Shown: positions 40,231-53,864, counted from the first letter of the stretch. The stretch: 64,000 nucleotides of DNA from Burkholderia pyrrocinia (GCF_022809715.1 NZ_CP094459.1:2542001-2606000); one strand, 5' to 3'. The notes: a model not told the origin generated them from the letters alone. Made by a program: numbers and translations.

Positions 40231-41721
40231 TTACTGGGCCAGCGGCAGCTTGGACTGCGCGACGTGGGAGAGGAGGTTTTCGACGGAAACGTGCATCACG
40301 TCGGTAAAGGGCTTCGGATACAGGCCCATCAGCATCGTGAACGCGGCCAGCACGGCCAGCATCAGGAATTCGCGACGGCCGATGTCCTTCAGCTTGGCGA
40401 CGTGATCGTTCGCCACCGCGCCGAAGTACACGCGCTTGTACATCCACAGCGTGTATGCGGCACCGAGGATCAGCGTGAATGCCGCGCCGAATGCGATCCA
40501 GAAGTTGTACTGGACGGCCGCGAGAATCACCATGAACTCGCCGACGAAACCCGACGTACCCGGCAGGCCGCAGTTGGCCATCGAGAACAGCATCGCGAAT
40601 GCCGCGAACTTCGGCATCACGTTGACGACGCCGCCGTAGTCGGCGATCTGGCGCGAGTGCAAGCGGTCGTACAGCACGCCGATGCAGAGGAACATCGCGC
40701 CCGACACGAAGCCGTGCGAGATCATCTGGACGATCGCGCCTTCGACGCCGAGCTGGTTGAAGATGAAGAAGCCGAGCGTGACGAAGCCCATGTGCGCAAT
40801 CGACGAATACGCGACCAGCTTCTTCATGTCGGACTGCACCATCGCGACGAGGCCGATGTAGATCACCGCGATCAGCGACAGCGTGATCACGACGGGTGCC
40901 AGGAAGTGGCTCGCGTCAGGCGTGATCGGCAGCGAGAAGCGCAGGAAACCGTACGCGCCGAGCTTCAGCATGATCGCAGCCAGCACGACCGAACCGCCCG
41001 TCGGCGCTTCCACGTGCGCGTCCGGCAGCCAGGTGTGCACCGGCCACATCGGCACCTTCACCGCGAACGCAAGGAAGAACGCGATGAACAGCAGGATCTG
41101 TGGCGTCATCGCGATCTTCGCGTTCTGCCACGTCGCGAGGTCGAACGAGTGCGTTTCCGTGTACAGGTAGATCAGCGCGACCAGCATCAGCAGCGAGCCG
41201 GCCAGCGTGTACAGGAAGAACTTGAACGCCGCATACACGCGGTTCGGGCCGCCCCACACGCCGATGATGATGTACATCGGGATCAGGGTCGCCTCGAAGA
41301 ACACGTAGAACAGCAGGCCGTCGGCCGCCGAGAACACGCCGATCATGATCCCGGACAGGATCAGGAAGGCCGCGAGGTACTGCGCGACGTTCTCGGTGAT
41401 CACTTCCCACGCGGCGATCACGACGATCACCGTGATCAGCGCGGTCAGTACGACGAACCACATCGAGATACCGTCGACGCCGAGGTGATACGCGATGTCG
41501 AAGCGTTCGATCCAGGTCGACTTCTCGACGAACTGCAGCGCAGCCGTGCTCGAGTCGAAGCCCGTGATCAGCGGAATCGTGACCGCGAGGCCGAGCAGCG
41601 AGCCGATCAGCGCGACCCAGCGGGCCGTCCCCGGATTTTTGTCGTTACCCACCGCGAGCACGAGGAGGCCGAAAACGATCGGCAGCCAGATCGCGGTACT
41701 GAGAATCGGAAAAGCGTGCAT
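40231..41721 (-). CDS. nuoM: NADH-quinone oxidoreductase subunit M
   Basis: 496-residue antiporter-like subunit with about 14 membrane helices. The conserved FFEATLIPMY (channel Glu) and AVKVPMWPVHTWLPDAHVEAP (channel Lys) motifs are visible. Proton-pumping subunit of the membrane arm, between NuoL and NuoN. Separated by 18 bp from nuoL. Confidence 0.97.
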   Translation of the reverse strand: MHAFPILSTAIWLPIVFGLLVLAVGNDKNPGTARWVALIGSLLGLAVTIPLITGFDSSTAALQFVEKSTWIERFDIAYHLGVDGISMWFVVLTALITVIVVIAAWEVITENVAQYLAAFLILSGIMIGVFSAADGLLFYVFFEATLIPMYIIIGVWGGPNRVYAAFKFFLYTLAGSLLMLVALIYLYTETHSFDLATWQNAKIAMTPQILLFIAFFLAFAVKVPMWPVHTWLPDAHVEAPTGGSVVLAAIMLKLGAYGFLRFSLPITPDASHFLAPVVITLSLIAVIYIGLVAMVQSDMKKLVAYSSIAHMGFVTLGFFIFNQLGVEGAIVQMISHGFVSGAMFLCIGVLYDRLHSRQIADYGGVVNVMPKFAAFAMLFSMANCGLPGTSGFVGEFMVILAAVQYNFWIAFGAAFTLILGAAYTLWMYKRVYFGAVANDHVAKLKDIGRREFLMLAVLAAFTMLMGLYPKPFTDVMHVSVENLLSHVAQSKLPLAQ

Positions 41722-41739
41722 TGTTCTTGTCCCCTCGCC

Positions 41740-43794
<2,055 letters not shown>

Positions 43795-43811
43795 AACAGC
43801 GTTGCCTGAAA

Positions 43812-44117
43812 TTAACCTTTGAGCTGATCGAGATCCTCGACATTGATCGTGTCGAGCTTACGGAACAGGGTCACCAGAATCGCGAGGCCGATCGCGGCTT
43901 CCGCTGCGGCGACCGTCAGCACGAAGAACACGAAGATCTGGCCGTGCACATCGCCGAGGTAGTGCGAGAACGCGACGAAGTTGGTATTCACCGCCAGCAG
44001 CATCAGTTCGATCGCCATCAGGATGATGATGATGTTGCGGCGGTTCAGGAAGATCCCGACGATCGCGATCGCAAACAGGATCGCGCCGAGCACGAGGTAG
44101 TGAGCAAGAGTCAACAT
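43812..44117 (-). CDS. nuoK: NADH-quinone oxidoreductase subunit K
   Basis: 101-residue membrane subunit with three helices. The two conserved Glu residues in the membrane appear in the [11 protein letters not shown] and [13 protein letters not shown] stretches and take part in proton transfer. Standard position between nuoJ and nuoL. Confidence 0.95.
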
Positions 44118-44134
44118 GGTTTTCTTTCCTCCGC

Positions 44135-44785
44135 TTAGCCGTTGGTGCTCGTACCGGCTTCGCTCTGCGCCGTTTCCGGCTCCGGCTTGTCCGCTTCCAT
44201 CTTCACGAGGCGCACGCGATCGTTGCGGCGCACCTTGACCTGATCCGACACGCGCTGGCGCTTGCTGTCCTTGCCCTTGCGCTCGGTCAGCCCGATCGCG
44301 GCAATGATCGCGACCAGCAGCACGAGGCCGGCGATTTCAAACGCGAAGATGTAGTCGGTGTAGATCACCTTGCCGATCAGTCGCGTGTTCGACCAGTTGG
44401 CCATCTCGCCCGTCGCCATCGCGTGCACCGTGTGCGTGTCGCCGTAGCCGCGCCAAAGGATCAGCGCGGTCTCGATCACGATGATCGCGCCGACCACGGT
44501 CGCCATCGGTACGAAGCGCTTGAAGTCGCGGCGCAGGTAGTCGATGTTGATGTCCAGCATCATCACGACGAACAGGAACAGCACCATCACGGCGCCCACG
44601 TAGACCAGCACCAGCAGGATCGCGAGGAACTCCGCTTCCAGCAGCATCCAGATCGCGGCGGCGTTGAAGAACGCCAGCACAAGGAAAAGCGCAGACGCCA
44701 CCGGGTTGCGCGAAGTGATCACCTTCAGCCCTGATACCACCAGGAGCAGCGCGAAGATGTAGAACAGTACGGTCGTGAATTCCAT
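44135..44785 (-). CDS. nuoJ: NADH-quinone oxidoreductase subunit J
   Basis: 216-residue membrane subunit with five helices in the first 170 residues, including the conserved [21 protein letters not shown] helix near residue 55 that switches during coupling. The last 45 residues are charged and Lys/Arg/Glu-rich ([20 protein letters not shown] and on) and are longer than in E. coli. 103 bp after nuoI, with no gene between. Confidence 0.95.
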
Positions 44786-44888
44786 GATTACCGGTTCATC
44801 GTTAGGCCATAGTCAGGCGCGGCTTGCGGGACGCCCGCACCCGTCGCGGCGGCTCGGCCCATGTTGCGGGCCGGCACTGCAAACACAA

Positions 44889-45377
44889 TCAACGATACGG
44901 CGCGTCGGCAGCCTTCGCCGCGGCGATGTCCTTCTCGTAGCGATCGCCCACCGCGAGCAGCATTTCCTTCGTGAAATACAGGTCGCCGCGCTTTTCGCCG
45001 TGGTACTCGAGAATCTGCGTCTCGACGATCGAATCGACCGGGCAGCTCTCTTCGCAGAAACCGCAGAAGATGCACTTCGTCAGGTCGATGTCGTAGCGCG
45101 TCGTGCGGCGCGTGTTGTCCGCGCGCGTTTCCGATTCGATCGTGATCGCCAATGCGGGACACACGGCCTCGCACAGCTTGCACGCGATGCAGCGCTCTTC
45201 GCCGTTCTCGTAGCGGCGCAGTGCGTGCAGCCCCCGAAAACGCGGCGAGATCGGGGTCTTCTCTTCCGGGAACTGCACGGTGAACTTGCGCTTGAACGTG
45301 TAACGACCGGTCAGCGCGAGCCCCTTCAGCAGCTCGGTCAGGAAGAAGGTCTTAAAGAAGTGTTGGATTGCCGTCAT
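44889..45377 (-). CDS. nuoI: NADH-quinone oxidoreductase subunit I
   Basis: 162-residue 2x[4Fe-4S] ferredoxin-like subunit. Two complete cluster motifs: [12 protein letters not shown] and [12 protein letters not shown]. It carries electrons between NuoG and NuoB near the membrane. 12 bp after nuoH. Confidence 0.97.
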   Translation of the reverse strand: MTAIQHFFKTFFLTELLKGLALTGRYTFKRKFTVQFPEEKTPISPRFRGLHALRRYENGEERCIACKLCEAVCPALAITIESETRADNTRRTTRYDIDLTKCIFCGFCEESCPVDSIVETQILEYHGEKRGDLYFTKEMLLAVGDRYEKDIAAAKAADAPYR

Positions 45378-45389
45378 GATTTCGTCCGA

Positions 45390-46457
45390 TTACTTCACCC
45401 AGATGTTGAGCGGCGACATCATCCAGAAGCCGACCACGACCACCCAGATCACCGTGACGGGCAGGAACACCTTCCAGCCCAGACGCATGATCTGGTCGTA
45501 ACGGTAGCGCGGGAACGTCGCGCGAACCCAGATGAACACCGACAGCAGCGCAAAGACCTTCAGCACCAGCCAGAAGATGCCCGGAATGAACGACAGGAAC
45601 TCGAACGGTGCATCCCAGCCGCCGAGGAACAGCGTCGCAGCCAGTGCCGAGATCACGATCATGTTGATGTACTCGGCGAGGAAGAACAGCGCGAACGCCA
45701 TGCCCGAGTAGTCGATCATGTGACCGGCAACGATTTCCGACTCCCCTTCCACCACGTCGAACGGGTGACGGTTCGTTTCGGCGATGCCCGAGATGAAGTA
45801 GACGACGAACGCCGGCAGCAGCGGCAGCCAGTTCCACGACAGGAAGTTCACGCCGTGGCCCGCGAAGAAGCCGTGCTGCTGCGAACCGACGATTTCCGAC
45901 ATGTTCAGGCTGCCGGCCGTCATCAGCACCAGCACCAGCGCGAAGCCCATCGAGATTTCGTACGAGACCATCTGCGCCGCGGCGCGCATCGCGCCGAGGA
46001 ACGCGTACTTCGAGTTCGACGCCCAGCCCGCAAGGATCACCGCGTACACGCCGATCGACGAGATCGCCATCGCGTACAGCAGGCCCGCGTTGATGTTCGC
46101 GAGCACGGCCTGAGCCTGGAACGGGATCACGGCCCACACGGCGAATGCCGGCACGACGGTCATGACCGGCGCGATCAGGTACAGCCAGCGGCTGGCGGCG
46201 CTCGGCTGAATGACTTCCTTCAGCAGCAGCTTCAGCACGTCGGCGATCGGCTGCAGCAGGCCGCCGGGGCCGACGCGGTTCGGACCGAGACGCACGTGCA
46301 TCCAGCCGATCAGCTTGCGTTCCCACAGAATCAGGTACGCGACGCACAGCAGGATGACGACGGAGACGACGAGGATGCGCACGACTGCCCACACCGTCGG
46401 CCACGCGAAGCCGAGAAGCTGGGCTCCGCCCGCGTTGATCGTATCGAACAAGCTCAT
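45390..46457 (-). CDS. nuoH: NADH-quinone oxidoreductase subunit H
   Basis: 355-residue membrane subunit with eight helices that forms most of the quinone chamber. [21 protein letters not shown] and [20 protein letters not shown] hold the charged residues of the quinone entry and E-channel. Its ATG directly abuts the nuoG stop. Confidence 0.97.
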   Translation of the reverse strand: MSLFDTINAGGAQLLGFAWPTVWAVVRILVVSVVILLCVAYLILWERKLIGWMHVRLGPNRVGPGGLLQPIADVLKLLLKEVIQPSAASRWLYLIAPVMTVVPAFAVWAVIPFQAQAVLANINAGLLYAMAISSIGVYAVILAGWASNSKYAFLGAMRAAAQMVSYEISMGFALVLVLMTAGSLNMSEIVGSQQHGFFAGHGVNFLSWNWLPLLPAFVVYFISGIAETNRHPFDVVEGESEIVAGHMIDYSGMAFALFFLAEYINMIVISALAATLFLGGWDAPFEFLSFIPGIFWLVLKVFALLSVFIWVRATFPRYRYDQIMRLGWKVFLPVTVIWVVVVGFWMMSPLNIWVK

Positions 46458-48788
46458 TTACGCCTTCTCCACCACCAGTTCACCGGACAGGCTGCCGAGC
46501 GCTGCGCCGGCAGGCGTCGCCGCCGACACGCGAACGACCGTCTCCGCAAGATTCGCGTCGCGCACGGCCGGCAACTGCACCGCACGCTCGCCCTGGCGCA
46601 CGCGCACGGCGTCGCCTTCCTTCAAGCCCAGCTTGTCGAACAGCGCGGCCGGCAGGGCTGCGGCATTCGCCGCCTTCGCGGCGGCCGTCAGGTGCAGTGC
46701 ACCTGCGCGGCGCACGAGCGCGTCGGCGTGATAGATCGGCACATCGGCCAGGCGCTCGAAGCCGCCGTTCGCGGCATTCGCCGCGACGCGCGCCGGCGCG
46801 ACCGACGTCTGGTTCGACAGACGGCCCGCGACGCCTTCATCGCCGAGCGCCGCGAGACGCACTTCTTCCGCCGTCTCGTATTCGAAGTTCGGCAGGCCGA
46901 GCAGGCTGCCCAGCACGCGCAGCACCTTCCAGGCCGGACGCGTGTCGCCGAGCGGGCGCACGACGCCGTTGAAGCTCTGCACGGTGCCTTCCGCGTTGAC
47001 GAACGTGCCGGCCGTTTCCGTGAACGGCGCAACCGGCAGCAGCACGTCGGCGTAGTCGAGGCCGTGCTTGAACGGCGACATCACGACGACCATCTCGGCC
47101 TGGTTCAGCGCGGCAAGCGCCTGCGCCGGATCGGCAGTGTCGAATTCCGGTTCGACGTTCAGCAGCACGTAGCCCTTGCGCGGCTGCGCGAACGCTTCGC
47201 GCGCATTCAGGCCGCCTTCGCCCGGCAGCGCGCCGACGACGTGCGCGCCGACCGTGTTAGCCGCTTCCGTCAGGAAGCCGAACGTGGCGCCGGTGTTGTC
47301 GGCGATCCACTGGGCGACCGCGTGCAGCTTCGCGAATTCCGGATGGCGGACCGCGACGTTGCCGAGCAGCACCGCGCGTCGCTCGCCGTTCGCGAGCGAC
47401 TGCGCGACCGCCTGGGCGGCCGGCGATGCGGTGACGCCGGCGAGCGTGTCGGGCAGCGCGACGCCGCGCAGTTGCGCGACGGCCGCGGCGATGCCGGCCA
47501 GCTCGTCGAGCCATGCCGACGGCGCGGCGACGATGCGCTGCGCGGTCGGGATCAGTGCGTCGTCACCGGTCGCGTGCAGGAAGTGCAGCTTCGCGCCGTT
47601 CTTCGCGGCCTGACGCAGGCGCGCGGCGAACAGCGGATGGTCGCGGCGCAGGAACGAACCGACGACGAACGCGGCGTCCACGTTCGACAGGTCGGCGATC
47701 GGCATGCCGAGCCACGGCGCGCCCTGCACCGGCGCCGAGAAATCCTGCTGACGCAGACGGAAATCGACGTTCGGCGTCTTCAGTTCGTGTGCGAGCTGCT
47801 TCACGAGGAACAGCTCTTCAGCGGTGCTGTGCGCGCTCGCGAGCATCGCCAGCGCGTTCGCGCCGTGATCCGCGGCGATGCCCTTCAGGCCCTTCGCGAC
47901 GTATTCGAGCGCGGTCTGCCAGTCGGTTTCGATCCACTGGCCGCCCTGCTTCAGCATCGGCTTCGTCAGGCGCTCTTCGCTGTTGAGGCCTTCATACGAG
48001 AAGCGGTCCTTGTCCGAGATCCAGCATTCGTTGATCGCTTCGTTCTCGAACGGCAGCACGCGCATCACGCGGTTGTTCTTCACCTGCACGACGAGGTTCG
48101 CGCCGACGGAATCGTGCGGGCTCACCGACTTGCGGCGCGACAGTTCCCAAGTACGGGCGCTGTAGCGGAACGGCTTGCTGGTCAGCGCGCCGACCGGGCA
48201 CAGGTCGATCATGTTGCCCGACATCTCGGAATCGACCGTCTTGCCGACGAACGTCGTGATTTCCGAGTGCTCGCCGCGGCCCAGCATGCCGAACTCCATC
48301 ACGCCGGCGATTTCCTGGCCGAAGCGGACGCAGCGCGTGCAGTGGATGCAGCGCGACATTTCTTCCATCGAGATCAGCGGGCCCACGTTCTTGTGGAACA
48401 CCACGCGCTTTTCTTCCGAGTAGCGCGACGACGACTTGCCGTAGCCGACCGCCAGATCCTGCAGCTGGCATTCGCCGCCCTGATCGCAGATCGGGCAATC
48501 GAGCGGGTGATTGATGAGGAGGAATTCCATCACCGACTGCTGCGCCTTCACGGCCTTGTCGGACTGCGTGTGGACGATCATGCCGGCCGACACGGGAGTC
48601 GCGCAGGCAGGCACGGCCTTCGGCATCTTCTCGACTTCGACGAGACACATCCGGCAGTTGGCCGCAACCGACAGTTTCTTGTGATAGCAGAAGTGAGGAA
48701 TGTACGTATCCGCCTTGTGCGCAGCCTGGATCACCATGCTGCCTTCGGGCACCTCGACCTTCTTGCCGTCTATTTCAAGTTCAACCAT
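46458..48788 (-). CDS. nuoG: NADH-quinone oxidoreductase subunit G
   Basis: 776-residue subunit of the peripheral arm. N-terminal [2Fe-2S] domain (FCYHKKLSVAANCRMCLVEV), a [4Fe-4S] set with CPICDQGGECQLQD and RCIHCTRCVRFGQE, then a molybdopterin-oxidoreductase-like domain without the cofactor. The far C-terminus (FDKLGLKEGDAVRVRQGERA) is the usual beta-barrel end. The extra N7 cluster motif of E. coli NuoG is not obvious. Confidence 0.96.
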   Translation of the reverse strand: MVELEIDGKKVEVPEGSMVIQAAHKADTYIPHFCYHKKLSVAANCRMCLVEVEKMPKAVPACATPVSAGMIVHTQSDKAVKAQQSVMEFLLINHPLDCPICDQGGECQLQDLAVGYGKSSSRYSEEKRVVFHKNVGPLISMEEMSRCIHCTRCVRFGQEIAGVMEFGMLGRGEHSEITTFVGKTVDSEMSGNMIDLCPVGALTSKPFRYSARTWELSRRKSVSPHDSVGANLVVQVKNNRVMRVLPFENEAINECWISDKDRFSYEGLNSEERLTKPMLKQGGQWIETDWQTALEYVAKGLKGIAADHGANALAMLASAHSTAEELFLVKQLAHELKTPNVDFRLRQQDFSAPVQGAPWLGMPIADLSNVDAAFVVGSFLRRDHPLFAARLRQAAKNGAKLHFLHATGDDALIPTAQRIVAAPSAWLDELAGIAAAVAQLRGVALPDTLAGVTASPAAQAVAQSLANGERRAVLLGNVAVRHPEFAKLHAVAQWIADNTGATFGFLTEAANTVGAHVVGALPGEGGLNAREAFAQPRKGYVLLNVEPEFDTADPAQALAALNQAEMVVVMSPFKHGLDYADVLLPVAPFTETAGTFVNAEGTVQSFNGVVRPLGDTRPAWKVLRVLGSLLGLPNFEYETAEEVRLAALGDEGVAGRLSNQTSVAPARVAANAANGGFERLADVPIYHADALVRRAGALHLTAAAKAANAAALPAALFDKLGLKEGDAVRVRQGERAVQLPAVRDANLAETVVRVSAATPAGAALGSLSGELVVEKA

Positions 48789-48870
48789 GATGGTGAATGG
48801 TCCTTAACCTATTTCCGCCCGTTCGCGCCTTCGCCCGACCGTGCGCTCAAATTCCGCAACCGGGTTCGCT

Positions 48871-50181
48871 TCAGGCCGCAGCCGCGTGCGCGTGGCCGCC
48901 GACCATGCAGTGCTTGTGCTCGACGTGGTACGCGAATTCGTCCCAGTAGTGCTTGAGCATCCCGCGTACCGGCATCGCCGCCGCATCGCCGAGCGCACAG
49001 ATCGTGCGGCCCATGATGTTCTCGGCAACCGAGTTCAGCAGGTCCAGATCCTCCTGGCGGCCTTCGCCGTGCTCGATACGGTTCACGACGCGATACAGCC
49101 AGCCGGTGCCTTCGCGGCACGGCGTGCACTGGCCGCACGATTCCTCGTAGTAGAAGTACGACAGACGCAGCAGCGAGCGCACCATGCAGCGCGTCTCGTC
49201 CATCACGATCACCGCGCCGGAACCGAGCATCGAGCCCGCCTTCGCGATCGAATCGTAGTCGAGATCGGTCTGCATCATGATGTCGCCCGGGATCACCGGT
49301 GCCGACGAACCGCCCGGAATCACGGCCTTGATCTTCTTGCCGCCGCGCATCCCGCCGGCGAGCTCCATCAGCGTCGCGAACGGCGTGCCGAGCGGCACTT
49401 CGTAGTTGCCCGGACGCTCGACGTCGCCCGACACCGAGAAAATCTTCGTGCCGCCGTTGTTCGGCTTGCCGATCTCGAGATAATTCTGCGGCCCGATGGA
49501 CAGCAGGAACGGCACCGCGGCGAACGTCTCGGTGTTGTTGATCGTGGTCGGCTTGCCGTACACGCCGAAGCTCGCCGGGAACGGCGGCTTGAAGCGCGGC
49601 TGGCCCTTCTTGCCTTCGAGCGACTCGAGCAGCGCCGTTTCCTCGCCGCAGATGTACGCGCCGTAACCGTGGTGCGCGTGCAGCTGGAACGAGAATTCGG
49701 AACCCATGATGTGGTCGCCGAGGAAGCCTGCGGCGCGCGCTTCATCGAGCGCGGCCTCGAAGCGCCGATACACTTCGAAGATTTCGCCGTGGATGTAGTT
49801 GTAGCCGACGGTGATGCCCATCGCGTATGCGCCGATGGCCATGCCTTCGATCAGCGCGTGCGGGTTCCAGCGCAGGATGTCGCGATCCTTGAACGTGCCC
49901 GGCTCGCCTTCGTCCGAGTTGCAGACGAGGTACTTCTGCCCCGGGAACTGGCGCGGCATGAAGCTCCACTTCAGGCCGGTCGGGAAGCCCGCACCGCCAC
50001 GGCCGCGCAGGCCCGACGCCTTGACGTCGGCGATCACCTGCTCGGGCGGAATCTTTTCTTCGAGAATGCGGCGCAGCTGCTTGTAGCCGCCGCGCGCGAC
50101 GTAGTCTTCGAGATGCCAGTTCTCGCCGTTCAGACCAGCGAGGATCAGCGGTTTGATGTGACGGTCGTGGAGGGACGTCAT
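48871..50181 (-). CDS. nuoF: NADH-quinone oxidoreductase subunit F
   Basis: 436-residue NADH-binding subunit. FMN/NADH site [15 protein letters not shown], and the [4Fe-4S] N3 cluster in [12 protein letters not shown] plus a later Cys. It accepts hydride from NADH. It overlaps nuoE by 4 bp. Confidence 0.97.
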   Translation of the reverse strand: MTSLHDRHIKPLILAGLNGENWHLEDYVARGGYKQLRRILEEKIPPEQVIADVKASGLRGRGGAGFPTGLKWSFMPRQFPGQKYLVCNSDEGEPGTFKDRDILRWNPHALIEGMAIGAYAMGITVGYNYIHGEIFEVYRRFEAALDEARAAGFLGDHIMGSEFSFQLHAHHGYGAYICGEETALLESLEGKKGQPRFKPPFPASFGVYGKPTTINNTETFAAVPFLLSIGPQNYLEIGKPNNGGTKIFSVSGDVERPGNYEVPLGTPFATLMELAGGMRGGKKIKAVIPGGSSAPVIPGDIMMQTDLDYDSIAKAGSMLGSGAVIVMDETRCMVRSLLRLSYFYYEESCGQCTPCREGTGWLYRVVNRIEHGEGRQEDLDLLNSVAENIMGRTICALGDAAAMPVRGMLKHYWDEFAYHVEHKHCMVGGHAHAAAA

Positions 50182-50663
50182 TTCGAGAGCTCCTCAAGCA
50201 GCTGGTCGATCTTCTCGCGGCTCATGAAGCTGCACATTCTGTGATTGTTCACCAGCAGCACCGGCGCATCGCCGCACGAGCCCATGCATTCGCCTTCCTT
50301 CAGCGTGAACTTGCCGTCGGGCGTGGTTTCGCCGAAGCCGATGCCCAGCTTCTGTTTCAGGTAGTCGGCAGTCGCTTCCGCGCCGCCGTGCGGGCCAAGC
50401 TGGCACGGCAGGTTCGTGCAGAGCGTGATCTTGTGCTTGCCGACCGGGTTGAGCTCGTACATCGTGTAGAACGTCGCGACTTCCTGCACGGCGACGGCCG
50501 GCATGCCGAGATAGTCCGCAACGAACTGCATCAGTTCGGGCGACAGCCAGCCGTGCTCTTCCTGAGCAACGGCCAACGCCGACATCACGGCGGACTGTTT
50601 CTGATCGGCGGGATACTTCGTCAACGCTCGATCGATTTCCTTCAGGCCTTCAGCTGAGATCAT
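50178..50663 (-). CDS. nuoE: NADH-quinone oxidoreductase subunit E
   Basis: 161 residues from ATG 50663 ([14 protein letters not shown]); a TTG at 50684 could add seven residues. Thioredoxin-like [2Fe-2S] subunit with Cys in [10 protein letters not shown] and [11 protein letters not shown]. It forms the NADH module with NuoF and NuoG. A 174-bp gap separates it from nuoD, larger than elsewhere in the operon; no gene is seen there. Confidence 0.96.
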   Translation of the reverse strand: MISAEGLKEIDRALTKYPADQKQSAVMSALAVAQEEHGWLSPELMQFVADYLGMPAVAVQEVATFYTMYELNPVGKHKITLCTNLPCQLGPHGGAEATADYLKQKLGIGFGETTPDGKFTLKEGECMGSCGDAPVLLVNNHRMCSFMSREKIDQLLEELSK

Positions 50664-50837
50664 TTTCAGACACGACTCTTTCAATTCCTACCGAACGAAG
50701 AACCTGCCGCACACTTGGGGTGCATGGACGGCAGACCTGGCGCTCACTCTGTTGACAGCTTGCGAAGTCGCGCCGGTTCAGCGCGCATCGCGTGTGACTT
50801 ACCGCTCGCCGCCCGGAGCAAACGGGCGGCGCAACCA

Positions 50838-52091
50838 TTAGCGATCGATCTCGCCGAACACGATGTCCTGCGTACCGATGATCGTGACGGCGTCGGCGAT
50901 CATGTGACCGCGCGCCATTTCGTCGAGCGACGCCAGGTGCGCGAAACCCGGCGCGCGAATCTTGAGGCGATACGGCTTGTTGGCACCGTCCGACACGAGG
51001 TAGATGCCGAACTCGCCCTTCGGATGCTCGACCGCCGCGTACGCTTCGCCTTCCGGCACATGGAAACCTTCGGTGAAGAGCTTGAAGTGGTGAATCAAGT
51101 CTTCCATGTTGGTCTTCATGCCGACGCGCGACGGCGGTGCAACCTTGTGATTGTCCGTCATCACCGGGCCCGGATTCTTGCGGAGCCACTCAATACACTG
51201 TTTCGCGATGCGGATCGACTGGCGCATTTCTTCGACGCGCACCAGATAGCGGTCGTAGCAATCGCCGTTCACGCCGACCGGCACGTCGAAATCCATGCGA
51301 TCGTACACTTCGTACGGCTGCTTCTTGCGCAGGTCCCACGCGATGCCCGAGCCGCGCAGCATCGGGCCCGTCAGGCCCATCTGCAGCGCACGTTCGGGGC
51401 TGACCACGCCGATCCCGACCAGACGCTGCTTCCAGATCCGGTTGTCGGTGAGCAGCGTTTCGTATTCGTCGACGCACTTCGGGAAGCGCGTGAAGAAGTC
51501 GTCGATGAAGTCGAGCACCGAGCCGCTGCGCGCTTCGTTCATCTTCGCGAGCGCCTTCTCGTTGCGAATCTTCGACGCCTTGTATTGCGGCATTGCGTCA
51601 GGCAGGTCGCGGTAGACGCCGCCCGGACGATAGTACGCCGCGTGCATCCGGGCGCCGGACACCGCTTCGTACACGTCCATCAGGTCTTCGCGTTCGCGGA
51701 ATGCGTACAGGAACACGGCCATCGCGCCGACGTCGAGTGCGTGCGCGCCGATCCACATCAGGTGGTTCAGCACGCGCGTGATCTCGTCGAACAGCACGCG
51801 GATGTACTGCGCGCGCTCCGGCACGTCGATGCCGAGCAGCTTTTCGATCGCGAGCACGTAGCCGTGCTCGTTGACCATCATCGACACGTAGTCGAGACGG
51901 TCCATGTACGGCACGGACTGGATGAAGGTCTTGGATTCCGCGAGCTTTTCGGTCGCGCGGTGCAGCAGGCCGATGTGCGGATCGGCACGCTGGATGACTT
52001 CGCCGTCGAGCTCGAGCACGAGGCGCAGCACGCCGTGCGCTGCCGGGTGCTGCGGGCCGAAGTTGAGCGTGTAGTTCTTGATTTCTGCCAT
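50838..52091 (-). CDS. nuoD: NADH-quinone oxidoreductase subunit D
   Basis: 417-residue 49-kDa homologue. The quinone site His and Tyr lie in [20 protein letters not shown] and in the [14 protein letters not shown] segment. Separate from NuoC, unlike the fused E. coli NuoCD. 9 bp after nuoC. Confidence 0.97.
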   Translation of the reverse strand: MAEIKNYTLNFGPQHPAAHGVLRLVLELDGEVIQRADPHIGLLHRATEKLAESKTFIQSVPYMDRLDYVSMMVNEHGYVLAIEKLLGIDVPERAQYIRVLFDEITRVLNHLMWIGAHALDVGAMAVFLYAFREREDLMDVYEAVSGARMHAAYYRPGGVYRDLPDAMPQYKASKIRNEKALAKMNEARSGSVLDFIDDFFTRFPKCVDEYETLLTDNRIWKQRLVGIGVVSPERALQMGLTGPMLRGSGIAWDLRKKQPYEVYDRMDFDVPVGVNGDCYDRYLVRVEEMRQSIRIAKQCIEWLRKNPGPVMTDNHKVAPPSRVGMKTNMEDLIHHFKLFTEGFHVPEGEAYAAVEHPKGEFGIYLVSDGANKPYRLKIRAPGFAHLASLDEMARGHMIADAVTIIGTQDIVFGEIDR

Positions 52092-52100
52092 GACGCCCCC

Positions 52101-52703
52101 TTAATGTTTCAGACCGCCATAGCGATCCTCGCGGATCACGCGCGGCGTGATTTCGCGCGGCTCGATCGTCACCGGCTGGTACACGACCCGCTTCTCTTCC
52201 GGGTCGTAACGCATTTCGACATAACCCGACACCGGGAAGTCCTTGCGGAACGGGTGGCCGATGAAGCCGTAGTCGGTGAGGATGCGGCGCAGGTCGGGGT
52301 GGCCCTCGAACACGATGCCGTACAGGTCGAACGCTTCGCGCTCGTACCAGTTCGCGGAGCTCCAGATGTCGACCAGCGATGCCACGATCGGCAGGTCGTC
52401 GTCCGGCGCGAACGCACGCAGGCGCAGGCGCCAGTTGTTCGTGACCGACAGCAGGTGCGACACGGCCGCGAAACGCGGGCCGTCGTAGGCGCCGTCGCCG
52501 AAGGTCTGGTAGTCGACGCCGCAGAGGTCGATCAGTTGCTCGAAACGCAGCTTCGGATCGTCGCGCAGCGTCTTTGCGACTTCGAGGTAATCGCTCGCCT
52601 TCACGACGAGCGTCAGTTCACCGATCGCTTCGGTGAGGCTCACCACGCGCGCGCCGAGCGCGGCTTCGAGGTTTGCCTTGAGGATCTCGATTTTGCTTGC
52701 CAT
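52101..52703 (-). CDS. nuoC: NADH-quinone oxidoreductase subunit C
   Basis: 200-residue 30-kDa homologue of the peripheral arm. The signature ERE-type region [20 protein letters not shown] and [17 protein letters not shown] is clear. It supports NuoD and NuoB; no cofactor. Confidence 0.97.
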   Translation of the reverse strand: MASKIEILKANLEAALGARVVSLTEAIGELTLVVKASDYLEVAKTLRDDPKLRFEQLIDLCGVDYQTFGDGAYDGPRFAAVSHLLSVTNNWRLRLRAFAPDDDLPIVASLVDIWSSANWYEREAFDLYGIVFEGHPDLRRILTDYGFIGHPFRKDFPVSGYVEMRYDPEEKRVVYQPVTIEPREITPRVIREDRYGGLKH

Positions 52704-52724
52704 ATTGAGGGGACGCTCGGGGCT

Positions 52725-53204
52725 TTATTGACGGGCGATGGTATTGGTGCGGCGGATCTTCGCCTGAAGCTGGATCACGCCGTAGACCAGCGCCTCGGCC
52801 GTGGGCGGGCAGCCCGGCACGTAGACGTCGACCGGCACGATCCGGTCGCAGCCGCGGACCACCGAGTACGAGTAGTGGTAGTAACCACCGCCGTTCGCGC
52901 ACGACCCCATCGAGATCACCCAGCGCGGCTCGGCCATCTGGTCGTACACGCGGCGCAGCGCAGGCGCCATCTTGTTGCAGAGCGTGCCGGCGACGATCAT
53001 CACGTCCGATTGACGCGGGCTCGGACGAAACACGACGCCGAACCGGTCCAGATCGTAACGGGCCGCGCCCGCATGCATCATCTCGACGGCGCAACACGCG
53101 AGCCCGAACGTCATCGGCCACAGCGAGCCGGTACGCGTCCAGTTGATCAGCTTGTCAGCCGTCGTGGTGACAAACCCTTCCTTCAAGACCCCTTCGATAC
53201 TCAT
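52725..53204 (-). CDS. nuoB: NADH-quinone oxidoreductase subunit B
   Basis: 159 residues from ATG 53204 ([11 protein letters not shown]), with GGAG 10 bases before it; the frame runs on to 53246 but the leader is not typical. PSST subunit that carries the terminal [4Fe-4S] N2 cluster: Cys37-Cys38 ([11 protein letters not shown]), a Cys in [10 protein letters not shown] and one in [11 protein letters not shown]. It passes electrons to quinone. Confidence 0.97.
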   Translation of the reverse strand: MSIEGVLKEGFVTTTADKLINWTRTGSLWPMTFGLACCAVEMMHAGAARYDLDRFGVVFRPSPRQSDVMIVAGTLCNKMAPALRRVYDQMAEPRWVISMGSCANGGGYYHYSYSVVRGCDRIVPVDVYVPGCPPTAEALVYGVIQLQAKIRRTNTIARQ

Positions 53205-53266
53205 TTGCTTTCCACTCCAGACGAGCGACCGAGCGTGGCCGCCCATGCAAACCGGCGATTAACCCA

Positions 53267-53626
53267 TCACTCCCAGTCGAGCCCGCCTTTCTTCCAGATA
53301 TAGGCAAAGCCCAGCAGGAATTCGAGCAGAAAAATCATCATTGCGATGAAACCCGGCCAGCCGATGTCCCGGAGCGCGACGCCCCACGGAAACAGGAATG
53401 CGGTTTCGAGATCGAAGATGATGAACAGGATGGCGACGAGGTAATACCGGACGTCGAATTTCATCCGGGCGTCTTCAAAGGCTTCGAAGCCGCACTCGTA
53501 CGGTGCGTTCTTCTCGACGTCCGGCTTGTTGGGACCAAGGAGCTTGCCGATGCTGACCAGCGCTATACCTAAACCAGTGCCCACGAGGAGGAACAACAAA
53601 ACGGGGTAATAGGCTGCGAGGTTCAA
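53267..53626 (-). CDS. nuoA: NADH-quinone oxidoreductase subunit A
   Basis: 119-residue membrane subunit with three helices; [12 protein letters not shown] and [15 protein letters not shown] are diagnostic. First gene of nuoA-N. The start is TTG 53626 ([11 protein letters not shown]), with GAGG 7 bases upstream. The operon promoter should lie in 53627-53740, between this gene and the tRNA-Leu terminator; no clear -35/-10 pair is evident. Confidence 0.95.
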
Positions 53627-53736
53627 GGCAATCCTCTATCGGTTGGTTCTGAGCGTCCGGAGAATACCACTTCCGGCGGAAGGAATCATTTCGGAGTGCA
53701 GGCGATCGCAAGACAACCGCAAGGACACCCCAGAAA

Positions 53737-53770
53737 TGAAAAATGCCAGCCACTGGAAGCGGCTGGCATT
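53737..53770 (-). terminator. Terminator after tRNA-Leu
   Basis: On the minus strand AATGCCAGCC pairs with GGCTGGCATT around a 9-base loop, followed by TTTC. It separates tRNA-Leu from nuoA. Confidence 0.8.
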
Positions 53771-53779
53771 GAGTAACTT

Positions 53780-53864
53780 TGGTGCCGACGGCGAGACTCG
53801 AACTCGCACAGCTTTCGCCACTACCCCCTCAAGATAGCGTGTCTACCAATTTCACCACGTCGGC
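53780..53864 (-). tRNA. tRNA-Leu (GAG)
   Basis: 85-nt class II tRNA with CCA encoded (53780-53782). Acceptor GCCGACG pairs with CGTCGGC; anticodon loop CTTGAGG gives GAG; long variable arm TGGCGAAAGCTG. Lies between secG and the nuo operon, as in many beta-proteobacteria. No att-like duplication of its 3' end is found in the window. Confidence 0.97.

Noticed and set aside
44775..48956. A 1393-codon plus-strand frame opposite nuoI-nuoG.
   Set aside because: Antisense shadow of highly conserved complex I genes.
53780..53864. tRNA-Leu as an integration site for a mobile element.
   Set aside because: No integrase, no repeat of the tRNA 3' end and only core genes on both sides.
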